Source of the DNA: Paraburkholderia piptadeniae
GTDB lineage: Bacteria; Pseudomonadota; Gammaproteobacteria; Burkholderiales; Burkholderiaceae
Direction: 5' to 3'
Assembly: GCF_900007165.1 (NCBI RefSeq)
Contig: NZ_CYGY02000050.1
Span: 159,880-223,879 of the forward strand
Length of the DNA: 64,000 nucleotides
The notes under the pieces were generated by a model. That model saw only the letters and a program-made list of their open reading frames with translations. It did no database searches and was not told the origin of the DNA. Every line of letters begins with the position of its first letter. Positions within the stretch are counted from its first letter, which is position 1. This document shows, one piece after another, positions 54,469-62,663 of the stretch. The translations under genes and the position numbers were made by a program.

Positions 54469-55149
54469 TCAGTTCGCAAGCGCGAGCGCCTTGATGCCGT
54501 GCGTTTCGTCGGCGGGGTCCGGTGTCGCGGAGGCCGGATACGATGCGGTGCTCGCCTGCTGCGAGTGCGAGCGGAACGCGAGCGCGAATTGCGCGGCCTG
54601 CTGGCCGACCATCGACAGCTGTTCGACAACCTTTGGATCGGAGCACGTATCGGCCGTATCGAAGCGCGTTTCGAGCGTATTGATGCCCGCGCCGAACGGC
54701 GTTGGCCAGCCGCGCAGCGCGTGCACGATCGAGCGTAGCGACGTCAGCACCGAGCCCGCCGCCTGCCATCCATACGCGGTGACGATGCAACCGACGGCAC
54801 GGCCGTCGAGATAGGGCCGCGCCTCGCCGCGCAGTTCTTCGAGCGTATCGAGCGCGTTCTTCACGAGACCCGACACGCCGCCGTGATAGCCGGGCGTCGC
54901 GATGACGAGGGCATCGGCGTGACGGACGGCCTCGATGAGTTCGAGTTGTTCGTCGGTGCGATGCGTGCTTTCGGGCGCGTAGTGCGGCAGGCTATGCAGG
55001 AACGTGCCGCCGAAGAGGCGCGTGCGCGCGCCGGCCTGCTCCGCGCCGCGCAGCGCGAATCCGAGCGCGCGCTCGGTGGACGACGCAGCGCGCGTGGTTC
55101 CGCCGATGCCAATCACGAGCGGGCGGCGGTTCTGATCGAAACGGGTCAA
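54469..55149 (-). CDS. NAD(P)H-dependent FMN reductase family protein
   Basis: A flavodoxin-fold reductase of about 226 residues. RPLVIGIGGTTRAASSTERAL binds the FMN phosphate, and ATPGYHGGVSGLVKNALDTL is the second flavin loop. The likely start is the TTG at 55149 because aaggagcatccag precedes it; an ATG at 55215 adds 22 residues without a ribosome site. It may supply reduced flavin to monooxygenases or act on quinones or azo compounds. No partner is adjacent. Confidence 0.75.
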   Translation of the reverse strand: MTRFDQNRRPLVIGIGGTTRAASSTERALGFALRGAEQAGARTRLFGGTFLHSLPHYAPESTHRTDEQLELIEAVRHADALVIATPGYHGGVSGLVKNALDTLEELRGEARPYLDGRAVGCIVTAYGWQAAGSVLTSLRSIVHALRGWPTPFGAGINTLETRFDTADTCSDPKVVEQLSMVGQQAAQFALAFRSHSQQASTASYPASATPDPADETHGIKALALAN

Positions 55150-55548
55150 CTGGATGCTCCTTGCTGCTGTGACGGCTGGCCGGATGCGCGGGCGACGACG
55201 TGACGTGTTGTCCATGCGAACGGCGCGTGAACCTGAACTGCCATCTTAGTGACCGATGGTAGCAGCGCGAAACGACTTTTTGTTCTAACGATATAACGGG
55301 GAAAGGGTCTTTGGCCGCGCCACGCCGGGTGGAATCCTTGTGCGAAAGGCTTCGTTGGAGGGCACGGAGGCGGGCGTTATGATGGACGCGTCTCCTCCAT
55401 GAAAACTCCTTGACATGGGATTGGCCCCGGCTCGAAATGGACCGGGGCATTTTTTTGCGCACTTTCGAATACGCGCGCGATGTGGGCAATGCGTGCAGCC
55501 GCGCAAAGGACAGGCAACGGACAGGCAACGGACAGCCAGTGGACAGGC
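55150..55548. other. Intergenic region with small RNA copy 2 and 11-bp tandem repeats
   Basis: Holds the small-RNA unit at 55390-55457 and, directly next to the TIR gene stop, three to four tandem copies of ggacaggcaac (55508-55549). No gene is visible elsewhere. Confidence 0.5.
55390..55457 (+). ncRNA. Probable ~68-nt small RNA with CUCCU motifs (copy 2)
   Basis: Same order as copy 1: a tatgat -10 (55378-55383), then gtctcctccatg, aactccttgacatgg, and a 7-bp terminator stem (gccccgg 55424-55430 with 55442-55448) followed by attttttt. Conserved bases between copies include gtctcctccatg, ctt-ga-atgg and ggccc. The -35 (ttggag) is weak. Confidence 0.6.
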
Positions 55549-56544
55549 CTATTGCGGCATCGGCACGATCCGCTGTACGGCGAGCGAGTTGTCCTGCGCG
55601 GTTTGCTCGCGCGCGTCGGGCGTGACGCACACGTCGTCTCCCTGAAAGGCTTCGCGCCATACGAAGCCGTTCTTGCAGGTGTTCGGCCCGTATACGCCGC
55701 CCGTCGGCGAGCGATTGTCGGCGGCGGCCCTGTTTTCGGCGTAGATGCGGGCCTGCGTATCGGGCGTCACGCATACGCGGTCGCCCGGCCGCGCCTGCCG
55801 CCACACGTAGCCCTTGATGCACGCGCCGCGCAGATGCGCGCGCCGTTGCAGCTCGACCTTCGATATGACGCCGCTGGCGACGGGGCGATCGACGGCAACG
55901 GAGGCTGGCGAGGCCACCGCGTCCTCGACGGCGGGCGCGTGCTGATTGGAACCCGACAGCTTGAGCAGCACGGCGCCCGTCAGCCCCACAGCGGCCAGCG
56001 CGCCGACGATCGGCAGCAGCGTGCGCCGCTTCGGCTCGGCCGGCTTGTCGGGAGCGGGCGGCGCTGCAGGCGTGTTCTTCTCTGCACCCGGATGCCCGCG
56101 CAACGCGTTGATCAGCAGTTGCACATCGCTGTCCCATCGTGCGTGCGTCAGCTCGATCGAGTTGCGATAGGCGAGATCCTTGATGTCGTCGGGCAGGTCG
56201 GCTTCCTGCGGCATCGTCGCGCCTTGCACGAGCACGGGAATAAGCGTCACGCCGCGCTTGAGCGCCGACGACGTTTCGAGCCGCACGAAGTCGTTCGGAT
56301 TGTCGAGCCGCCGCTTGCCGTCCTTGCCGGTGACGGTGAGCCACGTTCGTCCGATCAGCGAGAGCACGACGCCGCACTGTTCGATATTCGTCTCGATCGC
56401 GCGCCGGAAGTCGGCGCCCGGTTCGATCGTCGCGACGTCCATGAACACCATGTGCTCGCCGAACACTTCGCGCAACGATTCGAACAGACGCCCCGCCTGA
56501 CCTTCCGTGTCCTCGCGTCTATAACTGATGAAAATGGGCCGCAT
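55549..56544 (-). CDS. TIR-domain protein with transmembrane helix and Cys-repeat ectodomain
   Basis: A 331-residue protein. Residues 1-150 are a bacterial TIR domain: PIFISYRREDTEGQAGRLFE (BB-like start), HMVFMDVATIEPGADFRRAI and NDFVRLETSSALKRG, whose Glu90 matches the catalytic Glu of NADase-type TIRs. A Pro/Ala/Lys linker leads to a transmembrane helix at about 175-197 (TLLPIVGALAAVGLTGAVLL), preceded by KRR, which predicts the TIR inside. The C-terminus carries two copies of a repeat with GYVWRQARPGDRVCVTP (242-261) and GFVWREAFQGDDVCVTP (290-309), each with two Cys. It is thus a possible envelope sensor tied to a cytoplasmic NAD-consuming or signalling domain. It is divergent from the SLOG-like gene. 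Confidence 0.85.
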   Translation of the reverse strand: MRPIFISYRREDTEGQAGRLFESLREVFGEHMVFMDVATIEPGADFRRAIETNIEQCGVVLSLIGRTWLTVTGKDGKRRLDNPNDFVRLETSSALKRGVTLIPVLVQGATMPQEADLPDDIKDLAYRNSIELTHARWDSDVQLLINALRGHPGAEKNTPAAPPAPDKPAEPKRRTLLPIVGALAAVGLTGAVLLKLSGSNQHAPAVEDAVASPASVAVDRPVASGVISKVELQRRAHLRGACIKGYVWRQARPGDRVCVTPDTQARIYAENRAAADNRSPTGGVYGPNTCKNGFVWREAFQGDDVCVTPDAREQTAQDNSLAVQRIVPMPQ

Positions 56545-56862
56545 CGAACGATTCCTCCCTCAACGGGTTGAACGGCGAGCCGAACCTGCAATTCAAACGC
56601 CTTTTCATTAAAGCAGAGCGATGCGTGTCGTGTCAGGAATGCAAGCGGGCATCCGGCGCTCGAAACGCGGATGTTATGTGCGGTAGCCAACCGACTGCAC
56701 CGCGCAAAGCGGACAACGCTTTCCGGTCCGATGCGCGCATGGCGTTCGGAACGTTCAATGCGTTCACAGCGTCCGATGCCGCGTCGCGCGTGAACGAACA
56801 CATCTGCAACGCGTTCGCGCGACGCCGTATCGAATGCGCGCTGTTCTTGGAGATCGAATCGA
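56545..56862. other. Divergent promoter region of the TIR and SLOG-like genes
   Basis: 318 bases between the starts of two divergent genes of the island. It is GC-rich with no clear promoter boxes or gene. Confidence 0.4.
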
Positions 56863-57447
56863 ATGACGGCCGACGTTGCAGACCAGGTCGTGCTTTTCTC
56901 CGGCCACATGATCGATGCGCCGGGCCGGCCGATCGAGCGCTTTCCCGCGAGACTCGTGCCGCGCGTCGCCCAGGCGATCGGCGACGCACTGGATGCGATA
57001 GGCGCTGGCGGCGCGGATATCGCGCTGTGTGGTGCCGCTTGCGGAAGCGATCTGCTATTCGCCGTCGCGGCGCTCGAACGGCATATGACACTGCGCATTC
57101 ACCTGCCTTTCGACGAGGCGGCCTTCATCGAGCGCTCCGTCGCGATCGGCGGCGAGCGATGGGTCGAGCTTTATCGGCGCGTCACCGAAACGGCGACCTG
57201 CATCGTTGCAGACGACGTGCTGGGCCCGCTGCCGCCGGGCGCCGATCCGTTCACGCGCAACAATCTGCTGATGCTGTCGGAAGCCACGCGGCTCGGCGCG
57301 CGCGCGTTCGGGTTCGTCTGCGTGTGGGACGGCCAGCCCGGCGACGGGCCAGGCGGGACCGCGCATCTGGCAAGCGCCGTGCGGGCGGCTCACGGCGAAG
57401 TGCGAATCATCGACATCCGTGCGCTTGCGAATGAGCGCAGGGCGTGA
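56863..57447 (+). CDS. SLOG-like (Rossmann-type nucleotide sensor) protein
   Basis: A 194-residue protein. VVLFSGHMIDAPGRPIERFP opens a Rossmann-like fold; ADIALCGAACGSDLLFAVAALER is the phosphate-binding-type loop; LRIHLPFDEAAFIERSVAIGGERWVELYRR follows. This pattern matches SLOG-like domains found beside TIR, CHAT and TPR/TRAF-type proteins, thought to bind small nucleotides or NAD products. It has no enzyme motif of its own. Divergent from the TIR gene and ahead of the lysozyme/CHAT pair. The assignment to the SLOG group is from motif style only. Confidence 0.6.
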   Translation: MTADVADQVVLFSGHMIDAPGRPIERFPARLVPRVAQAIGDALDAIGAGGADIALCGAACGSDLLFAVAALERHMTLRIHLPFDEAAFIERSVAIGGERWVELYRRVTETATCIVADDVLGPLPPGADPFTRNNLLMLSEATRLGARAFGFVCVWDGQPGDGPGGTAHLASAVRAAHGEVRIIDIRALANERRA

Positions 57448-57585
57448 CGCACGAGGTTCGTTCCCGCCCGCAACGACCGGCGTGAAGGACAACCCGAAAT
57501 CAAATATATAAGCCAACTTCGGACGCGCTATCAGCCCCCGCGCGCCGAGTTCTGTTCGGCATCGAGCAAAATCCGCAAACTCACC

Positions 57586-57613
57586 TTGGCAAGTCAGCCC
57601 GCTTTGCTATGCT
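57586..57613 (+). promoter_or_regulatory. Promoter of the lysozyme-like/CHAT operon
   Basis: ttggca (57586-57591), 16-base spacer, tatgct (57608-57613). Transcription would begin about 90 bases before the ATG at 57712. Confidence 0.5.
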
Positions 57614-57711
57614 CATTGAAGCTTGGGCAAGCCTGCCGATCTCGCAGGCACAGACGCACAGATTTGCCGGCGCGCACGCGCCGGATTCTCGCGCTCATCG
57701 GGAGCCTCGCC

Positions 57712-58467
57712 ATGAATGCGTTCGACACGCTGCTTGCGCAAACCATCAGTTCGCCCGATCTGCTCTCGGACACCACGGGCAACGAAGAGCGCCAGGTCTA
57801 CGACGCCGAGCATCCCGTCACGCTGCCCGTGCGCCGCGCGGCATTGCCCGCGATCTCCGACCGGGCCGTCGAGCTGATCGTCACGTTCGAGGTCACGAGC
57901 GAGGCCGTGTACAACCGGCTCTACATACATCCTGTCTGGCCGCAAGGGCAATCGGGATGCACGATCGGGGTCGGCTATGACCTGGGCTACGTGGACGCCC
58001 AACGCATGACGGCCGACTGGAACGCCGCGCAACTGGCCGCCGCCGATGTCGCGCTGCTCGCGGGCGTATGCGGGCTCAAGGGCACGGCCGCGCAACAGGC
58101 GCTCGCGAACGTGAAGTCGGTGAACGTGCCGTTCGCGGCGGCGAATACGGTGTTCAGGCAGGTGACGCTGCAACGCACGATTGCGCAGACGATTGCCGCG
58201 TTGCCCAAAGCCGATCAGTTGAAACCCGATTGCCTCGGCGCGCTCGTTTCGCTCGTCTACAACCGTGGCGCATCGTTCGCGGCCGCGGGCGACCGTTACA
58301 TCGAAATGCGGGCGATCGCGGCCGACGTCGCCAGCGGCAATCTCGCCGATATCCCGGCGCAGTTCCGCGCGATGAAGCGGCTGTGGCAGAACCAGCCGAA
58401 CATGCAGGGCCTCGTGCGCCGCCGCGAGCTGGAGGCGCTCTTGTTCGAACAGGGATTGAGCAGCTGA
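57712..58467 (+). CDS. Lysozyme-like (pesticin/GH24-type) protein without signal peptide
   Basis: A 251-residue protein with a lysozyme-fold pattern: AVELIVTFEVTSEAVYN holds a candidate catalytic Glu (Glu60 or Glu64) and GCTIGVGYDLGYVD (82-95) the Thr/Asp motif; CLGALVSLVYNRGASF is the typical inner helix. There is no Sec signal or membrane segment and no holin or spanin nearby, so it is not a simple phage lysis cassette. It precedes the CHAT gene by 49 bases and is probably co-transcribed. It may damage the cell wall when released, or may use the fold for binding only. Start chosen for the cgggagcctcgcc site. Confidence 0.65.
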   Translation: MNAFDTLLAQTISSPDLLSDTTGNEERQVYDAEHPVTLPVRRAALPAISDRAVELIVTFEVTSEAVYNRLYIHPVWPQGQSGCTIGVGYDLGYVDAQRMTADWNAAQLAAADVALLAGVCGLKGTAAQQALANVKSVNVPFAAANTVFRQVTLQRTIAQTIAALPKADQLKPDCLGALVSLVYNRGASFAAAGDRYIEMRAIAADVASGNLADIPAQFRAMKRLWQNQPNMQGLVRRRELEALLFEQGLSS

Positions 58468-58516
58468 CACGCCCGCTGTCGACGAACCGCGGCGTGTTCG
58501 CGCAACGACGGGCCCG

Positions 58517-61441
58517 ATGGAGCGAAGCGTGCAAAACATCGAAGGGGCCGTGCCGCCCGACGTGCTCGCCGGGCTGCCGCAAGAGCGCGCGCCCGCCGCC
58601 GCCGACGACAGGCGGTTGAAGATCAGCGTCATCAACGGCAATCTGCAATTCATCCAGGAGCCGCTCCTGATCGGGCACTACCGCGATGCGTCGCTGACGG
58701 GCGTCGAGCGCGTCGTCGACGATCTGATCGGCGGCGCGTTGAGCACGTCGATCCGTCTCGGACGTTATCCACAGCACCTCGGCAGCCAGCAGGTGTTCGT
58801 CAACGCGGGCTTCCGTTCACCGCATCCGTTTCGCCTGCCACGGCCCGCGGGGCTGATCGTCGTCGGGCTCGGCAGCGAAGGACAACTGCGCGCGAGCGAT
58901 CTTGCGACGACCGTGCGCCTGGGCGTGATCGCGTGGGCGCAACGACTGGCCGAGAACGAGGCGCAGTGCGCGGAGCCGTTCGCGCTCGCGGCGACGCTGA
59001 TCGGCAGCGGCGGCTCGGGCATCTCGCCCGGCCAGGCCGCGCGGCTCGTCGCCGAAGGGGTGCGCGACGCGAACCTGCGGCTCGCGAGCACCGACTGGCC
59101 GTGCGTTCGGCACCTGCGGCTGATCGAGCTGTACCTCGACCGCTCGGCGGAAGCGTGGCGCTCGCTGAAGCTGCTCGAACAGGCGAGCCCCGAGTGCTAC
59201 GAGATCGACGACATCATCCTGCCTTCGACGGGCGCGCTGCTGCGGCCTCTCGACAGCAGCTATCGCGGCGCCGACTACGATCTCATCAGCGCCGTCACGC
59301 AAATCGACGCGTCGGCCGACACCAACATCGTGTACACGCTCGACACGCGCCGCGCGCGCACGGAAGTCCGCGCGACGGCGACGCAAGGGCGTCTCCTCGC
59401 GCAACTCGTGAAGGCGGCGTCGAGCGCCGACAACGACGACGCGAATATCGGCCAGGTGCTTTATCAGTTGATCGTCCCGCGCGAGATGCGGCCGTTTCTC
59501 GCGGGCGGATCGGAGATGCAGATCGAAGTCGACAGCGGCACGGCGGGCATTCCGTGGGAAATGCTCGACACGTCCGCGAACGCGCCGCAGCGCAACGCCG
59601 ACTCGCCACGGCCGTGGGCCATACGCGCGAAGCTGCTGCGCAAGCTGCGGATCGGCGATTTTCGCCATCGCGTCGACGATGCGCCGCGCGACGCGCAGAT
59701 TCTCGTGATCGGCGAGCCGTACTGCAACGATCCGCGCTATCCGGCGCTGCCGGGCGCGCGGCAGGAAGCGCAGGCGATCGCGAACCTGTTGCGCGAGCAG
59801 ATCGGCGCGGCGCGCGTGACGGGGCTCGTCGCCGCATCGGGTGGCGAACGCGGACCGGACGCGCGCACCATCATCAGCACGTTGCTCGAACGCGACTGGC
59901 GCGTGCTGCACATCTCGGGACACGGCGAGCCGCCCGCCGACGACGCGAACCCGGTCGATGCGGGCGACGACCGTCTGCGCGGCGTCGTGCTGTCGGACGG
60001 CATCTTTCTCGGGCCGCGCGAGATCGGCATGTTGCAGCGCACGCCCGAACTCGTGTTCGTGAACTGCTGCTATCTCGCCGCGCGCAGCGGCGACCAGTTG
60101 CTGAAGGCCGCGGACGTGCCCGTTTACGACCGGCCGCGCTATGCCGCGAACGTCGCCGAGGCGCTGATCCGGATCGGCGTGAAGTGTGTGATCGCGTCGG
60201 GCTGGGCCGTCGACGACGAGCCCGCGCAACAGTTCGCGACCACTTTCTACCGGCAGATACTCGAAGGCGAGCGCTTTCTCGATGCCGTCGCCGTCGCGCG
60301 CGACGCGGCGTGGCTATGCGGCGGCAACACGTGGGCCGCGTACCAGTGCTACGGCGACGCGAACTGGACGCTCGAACCGGCATCGGGCAGCACGGGCGCG
60401 CGCGAGCGCACGGCCGAGGACCGCTATGCGGGCATCGCGTCGTCGGTGTCGCTGATACTCGCGCTCGAAGAACTTGAGACAAGCGCGCGCTTCGACGCGT
60501 CGGGCTCGCCGGACCGGCTGCGCTATCTCGACGAGCGTTTCGGCTCGCGCTGGGGCGCGCAGGGCGATGTCGCGGAGGCGTTCGGCAGGGCATGGGCCGC
60601 GTGGCGGATCGAAGAGAAAGCGGTCGAGTGGTACGAGCGGGCCGTGCGCGCGGGAGACGGCCGCACGACGTTCGCCGCGACCGATCAGCTCGCGAACCTG
60701 CGGGCGCGGCTCGCATGGACCACGCTGAAGGCGAAGGCGGCGCAGGGCGGCCCGAGTGTTGTATCCGCGTCCGACATCGACGCCGCGCGCAGCCAGGTCG
60801 AGAACAGCATCGCGCTGCTTCAGTCGCTGCTCGACGTGCGGCGCACGGTCGACCGTTTGAGCATTTGCGCGGCGGCGTACAAGCGGATCGCGCTCATCGA
60901 GCGGATTGCTGGCGACGAAGCGGCGGAGTCGGCGGCGATCGGCAAGATGCTTGCGCTGTATCGGGAGGCCGAGCGGCTCGGCGACGCGCAAGGCGATGCC
61001 GCGACGTTCTATCCGCTCATCAACCGGCTCGCGGCCGAACTGATGCTGGGCATGGGCGCGTCGTCAGCGGACGGTTTCGACGCCGCTTCCGTCGACAGGC
61101 TCAGGCAAATGCTCGAGCAGTGCGCGCATGGGGAGCCGGACTTCTGGAACATCTCGGCGATGACGGAACTGCGAATCTATGAAAGCGTCGCGGCGAAGCG
61201 GCTGGAGGCGAGCCTCGCCGCGATCCGCGCTGATTTCGTCGATCTTCACACGCGCGTGCCGTCGAGAAGCAACTGGAGCTCCGTGCTCGATCAATACGAT
61301 TTCGTGCTCTACCGGTATGCGAACCAGCCGGCTATCGCAGACGGCGAGAAAGCGGCCGTCTCGCAGTTGCTCGACATGTTGAAGCAATGGGTGCATGAGG
61401 ACGAGCCGCAGCAACCGCAGCAGCCGCAATCGTCGGCGTGA
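58517..61441 (+). CDS. CHAT (caspase-like) protease with helical C-terminus
   Basis: A 974-residue protein. Residues 35-150 resemble a Rossmann/macro-type domain (SVINGNLQFIQEPLLIGHYR, PAGLIVVGLGSEGQLRASDL) seen at the start of some CHAT proteins. Residues 320-630 form the CHAT caspase fold, with the catalytic His in WRVLHISGHGEP (His469) and the Cys in PELVFVNCCYLAARSGDQLL (Cys518 expected). IEVDSGTAGIPWEML at 336-350 is the preceding conserved strand. Residues 660-960 are a TPR-like helical tail suited to binding partners. CHAT proteases are effectors in several bacterial death and defence systems. It shares an operon with the lysozyme-like protein, a candidate substrate or partner. Confidence 0.85.
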   Translation: MERSVQNIEGAVPPDVLAGLPQERAPAAADDRRLKISVINGNLQFIQEPLLIGHYRDASLTGVERVVDDLIGGALSTSIRLGRYPQHLGSQQVFVNAGFRSPHPFRLPRPAGLIVVGLGSEGQLRASDLATTVRLGVIAWAQRLAENEAQCAEPFALAATLIGSGGSGISPGQAARLVAEGVRDANLRLASTDWPCVRHLRLIELYLDRSAEAWRSLKLLEQASPECYEIDDIILPSTGALLRPLDSSYRGADYDLISAVTQIDASADTNIVYTLDTRRARTEVRATATQGRLLAQLVKAASSADNDDANIGQVLYQLIVPREMRPFLAGGSEMQIEVDSGTAGIPWEMLDTSANAPQRNADSPRPWAIRAKLLRKLRIGDFRHRVDDAPRDAQILVIGEPYCNDPRYPALPGARQEAQAIANLLREQIGAARVTGLVAASGGERGPDARTIISTLLERDWRVLHISGHGEPPADDANPVDAGDDRLRGVVLSDGIFLGPREIGMLQRTPELVFVNCCYLAARSGDQLLKAADVPVYDRPRYAANVAEALIRIGVKCVIASGWAVDDEPAQQFATTFYRQILEGERFLDAVAVARDAAWLCGGNTWAAYQCYGDANWTLEPASGSTGARERTAEDRYAGIASSVSLILALEELETSARFDASGSPDRLRYLDERFGSRWGAQGDVAEAFGRAWAAWRIEEKAVEWYERAVRAGDGRTTFAATDQLANLRARLAWTTLKAKAAQGGPSVVSASDIDAARSQVENSIALLQSLLDVRRTVDRLSICAAAYKRIALIERIAGDEAAESAAIGKMLALYREAERLGDAQGDAATFYPLINRLAAELMLGMGASSADGFDAASVDRLRQMLEQCAHGEPDFWNISAMTELRIYESVAAKRLEASLAAIRADFVDLHTRVPSRSNWSSVLDQYDFVLYRYANQPAIADGEKAAVSQLLDMLKQWVHEDEPQQPQQPQSSA

Positions 61442-61475
61442 GTGCTCGTGGTGTTCGTCACGTTCGTAGCGTTCG

Positions 61476-62261
61476 TCACGACAGATCGGGCAGCGCGCTC
61501 AGATAGCTGCTCGTGAAGCTCGCCACCTTCTGTTGCAGCGTCGCCTGAACGGCGTCGAGCACCGACAGGTTGATCTGCGCCGTCGTCGAGAAGCGCTTGA
61601 GGTTCGCCTCGTTGTTCTGCACCTTGACGAACAGCACTTGCGTGATCGTCATGCTCGCCGCCAGCGAAAATGCCATCAGCGATACGCTGAGGTCGCCCGC
61701 TTCTGTCGGCTCGGCGAGCGCGATCTGGAAGCTAGCCGTGTTCGCGCGGCGGCTTTCGCGGTTGAAGAGCGTGATCCACGGCGTCGAGGTATCCATCGAA
61801 CGCAGCGCCTTGAGCGTCGCGTCGATCAGCGGCGCGGCGGCGATGGCGCCCGGCCCGAGCAGCAGCGCCGCGACGGCCGTGATCGCTTCGTGCACGTCGA
61901 GTCCCGCCTCGCCCGATACATAGTCGGTCATCTCGCAGCTTTCGACGCGCCATCCGAGATTCGACAGCACGCCGCCATAGCCGCGATACCAGTTCTGCGT
62001 GTCGTCGGGCGAAATCCCCTGGTGCTTGAGGATCAGTTGCGCGAGCAACAGCGAGTCCGCGACAGCCTGGCGCCGGTTCGCCGGAACGCCCGACTTGAAC
62101 GACACGACACCCGAGCCCGCGACGATCGCCTGATCCTTGCTCGCGTCGAACGCGGGCGGCTGCAGGTTCGACGTTCCGGGATCGGCGCCGCGCCGGCGAT
62201 GGTCGGGCAGAACGGCGCCCGTCACGAACGCGGTCGCCTGCTCGGCGGTGGCAGTGGTCAT
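61476..62261 (-). CDS. Unrecognised protein with a hydrophobic segment, convergent with CHAT
   Basis: A 261-residue protein with no family I know. Its start at 62261 is MTTATAEQATAFVTGAVLPD. A central hydrophobic run, ITAVAALLLGPGAIAAAPLI (about 130-150), could insert in a membrane; the second half is beta-like (ITLFNRESRRANTASFQIAL, SLMAFSLAASMTITQVLFVK) with a helical end (VLDAVQATLQQKVASF). It stops 35 bases from the CHAT stop, so the two are convergent. A pore-forming or membrane role is a guess from composition. Confidence 0.5.
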   Translation of the reverse strand: MTTATAEQATAFVTGAVLPDHRRRGADPGTSNLQPPAFDASKDQAIVAGSGVVSFKSGVPANRRQAVADSLLLAQLILKHQGISPDDTQNWYRGYGGVLSNLGWRVESCEMTDYVSGEAGLDVHEAITAVAALLLGPGAIAAAPLIDATLKALRSMDTSTPWITLFNRESRRANTASFQIALAEPTEAGDLSVSLMAFSLAASMTITQVLFVKVQNNEANLKRFSTTAQINLSVLDAVQATLQQKVASFTSSYLSALPDLS

Positions 62262-62557
62262 GGCGATGCTCCTCGGCGGATAGAGACGGGTCGACGGTTC
62301 GTGGGATGTGGCGCATGCCGCGCATGTGACAGCTGGCGGCACGTTCCATCAGGTTAGGTCATCGATGCGGATCGGGCCGTGTTTTTCAGCGTCGACGTTG
62401 GCCTCCCACCCGATCCGCTTTTGTTATCACCCCATCCAAACCTCGGATTGTTCCCGTATCGGGCACCGATTTATATTGCGTACACCGAGGGCCGTCACTG
62501 ACCACGGACCCACAACGAAGAATGCGCGGCACGTCAAGACCGCGCATCGGGACAGCC

Positions 62558-62605
62558 TTGCATGGGACCGGAGTAAGTGCTTTGCATGGGGCTGGAGTAA
62601 GTGCT
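62558..62605 (+). repeat. Two tandem 24-bp repeats
   Basis: ttgcatgggaccggagtaag-tgct (62558-62581) and ttgcatggggctggagtaag-tgct (62582-62605), identical at 22 of 24 positions and adjacent. Confidence 0.8.
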
Positions 62606-62623
62606 GAAGCACTAACTCCAGCC
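62590..62623 (+). promoter_or_regulatory. 16-bp hairpin overlapping the second repeat
   Basis: ggctggagtaagtgct (62590-62605) pairs with 62608-62623 with one A-A mismatch and a 2-base centre. It lies 40 bases before the SDR start. It may be an operator or an RNA element. Confidence 0.6.
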
Positions 62624-62663
62624 GACAGCTAAAGCGCCAACTCCGATCGACAAAGGAGAAAGC

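Larger units (their letters stand above)
62262..62663. other. Regulatory region upstream of the SDR gene
   Basis: 402 bases. It ends with the 24-bp tandem repeat and 16-bp hairpin listed next, then an aaaggagaaagc ribosome site before the SDR start. A weak ttgttc / tatatt promoter pair lies at 62448-62477. Confidence 0.5.

Noticed and set aside
57712..58467. A phage lysis cassette reading for the lysozyme-like gene
   Set aside because: No holin, spanin, integrase or structural phage genes are near, and the next gene is a CHAT protease.
58817..60229. A 470-codon minus-strand frame opposite the CHAT gene
   Set aside because: Arg/Ala-rich shadow of a real gene with intact caspase motifs on the plus strand; no ribosome site.
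58933..60477. A 514-codon plus-strand frame inside the CHAT gene
   Set aside because: Different frame from CHAT, dominated by Arg and Ala, no domains.
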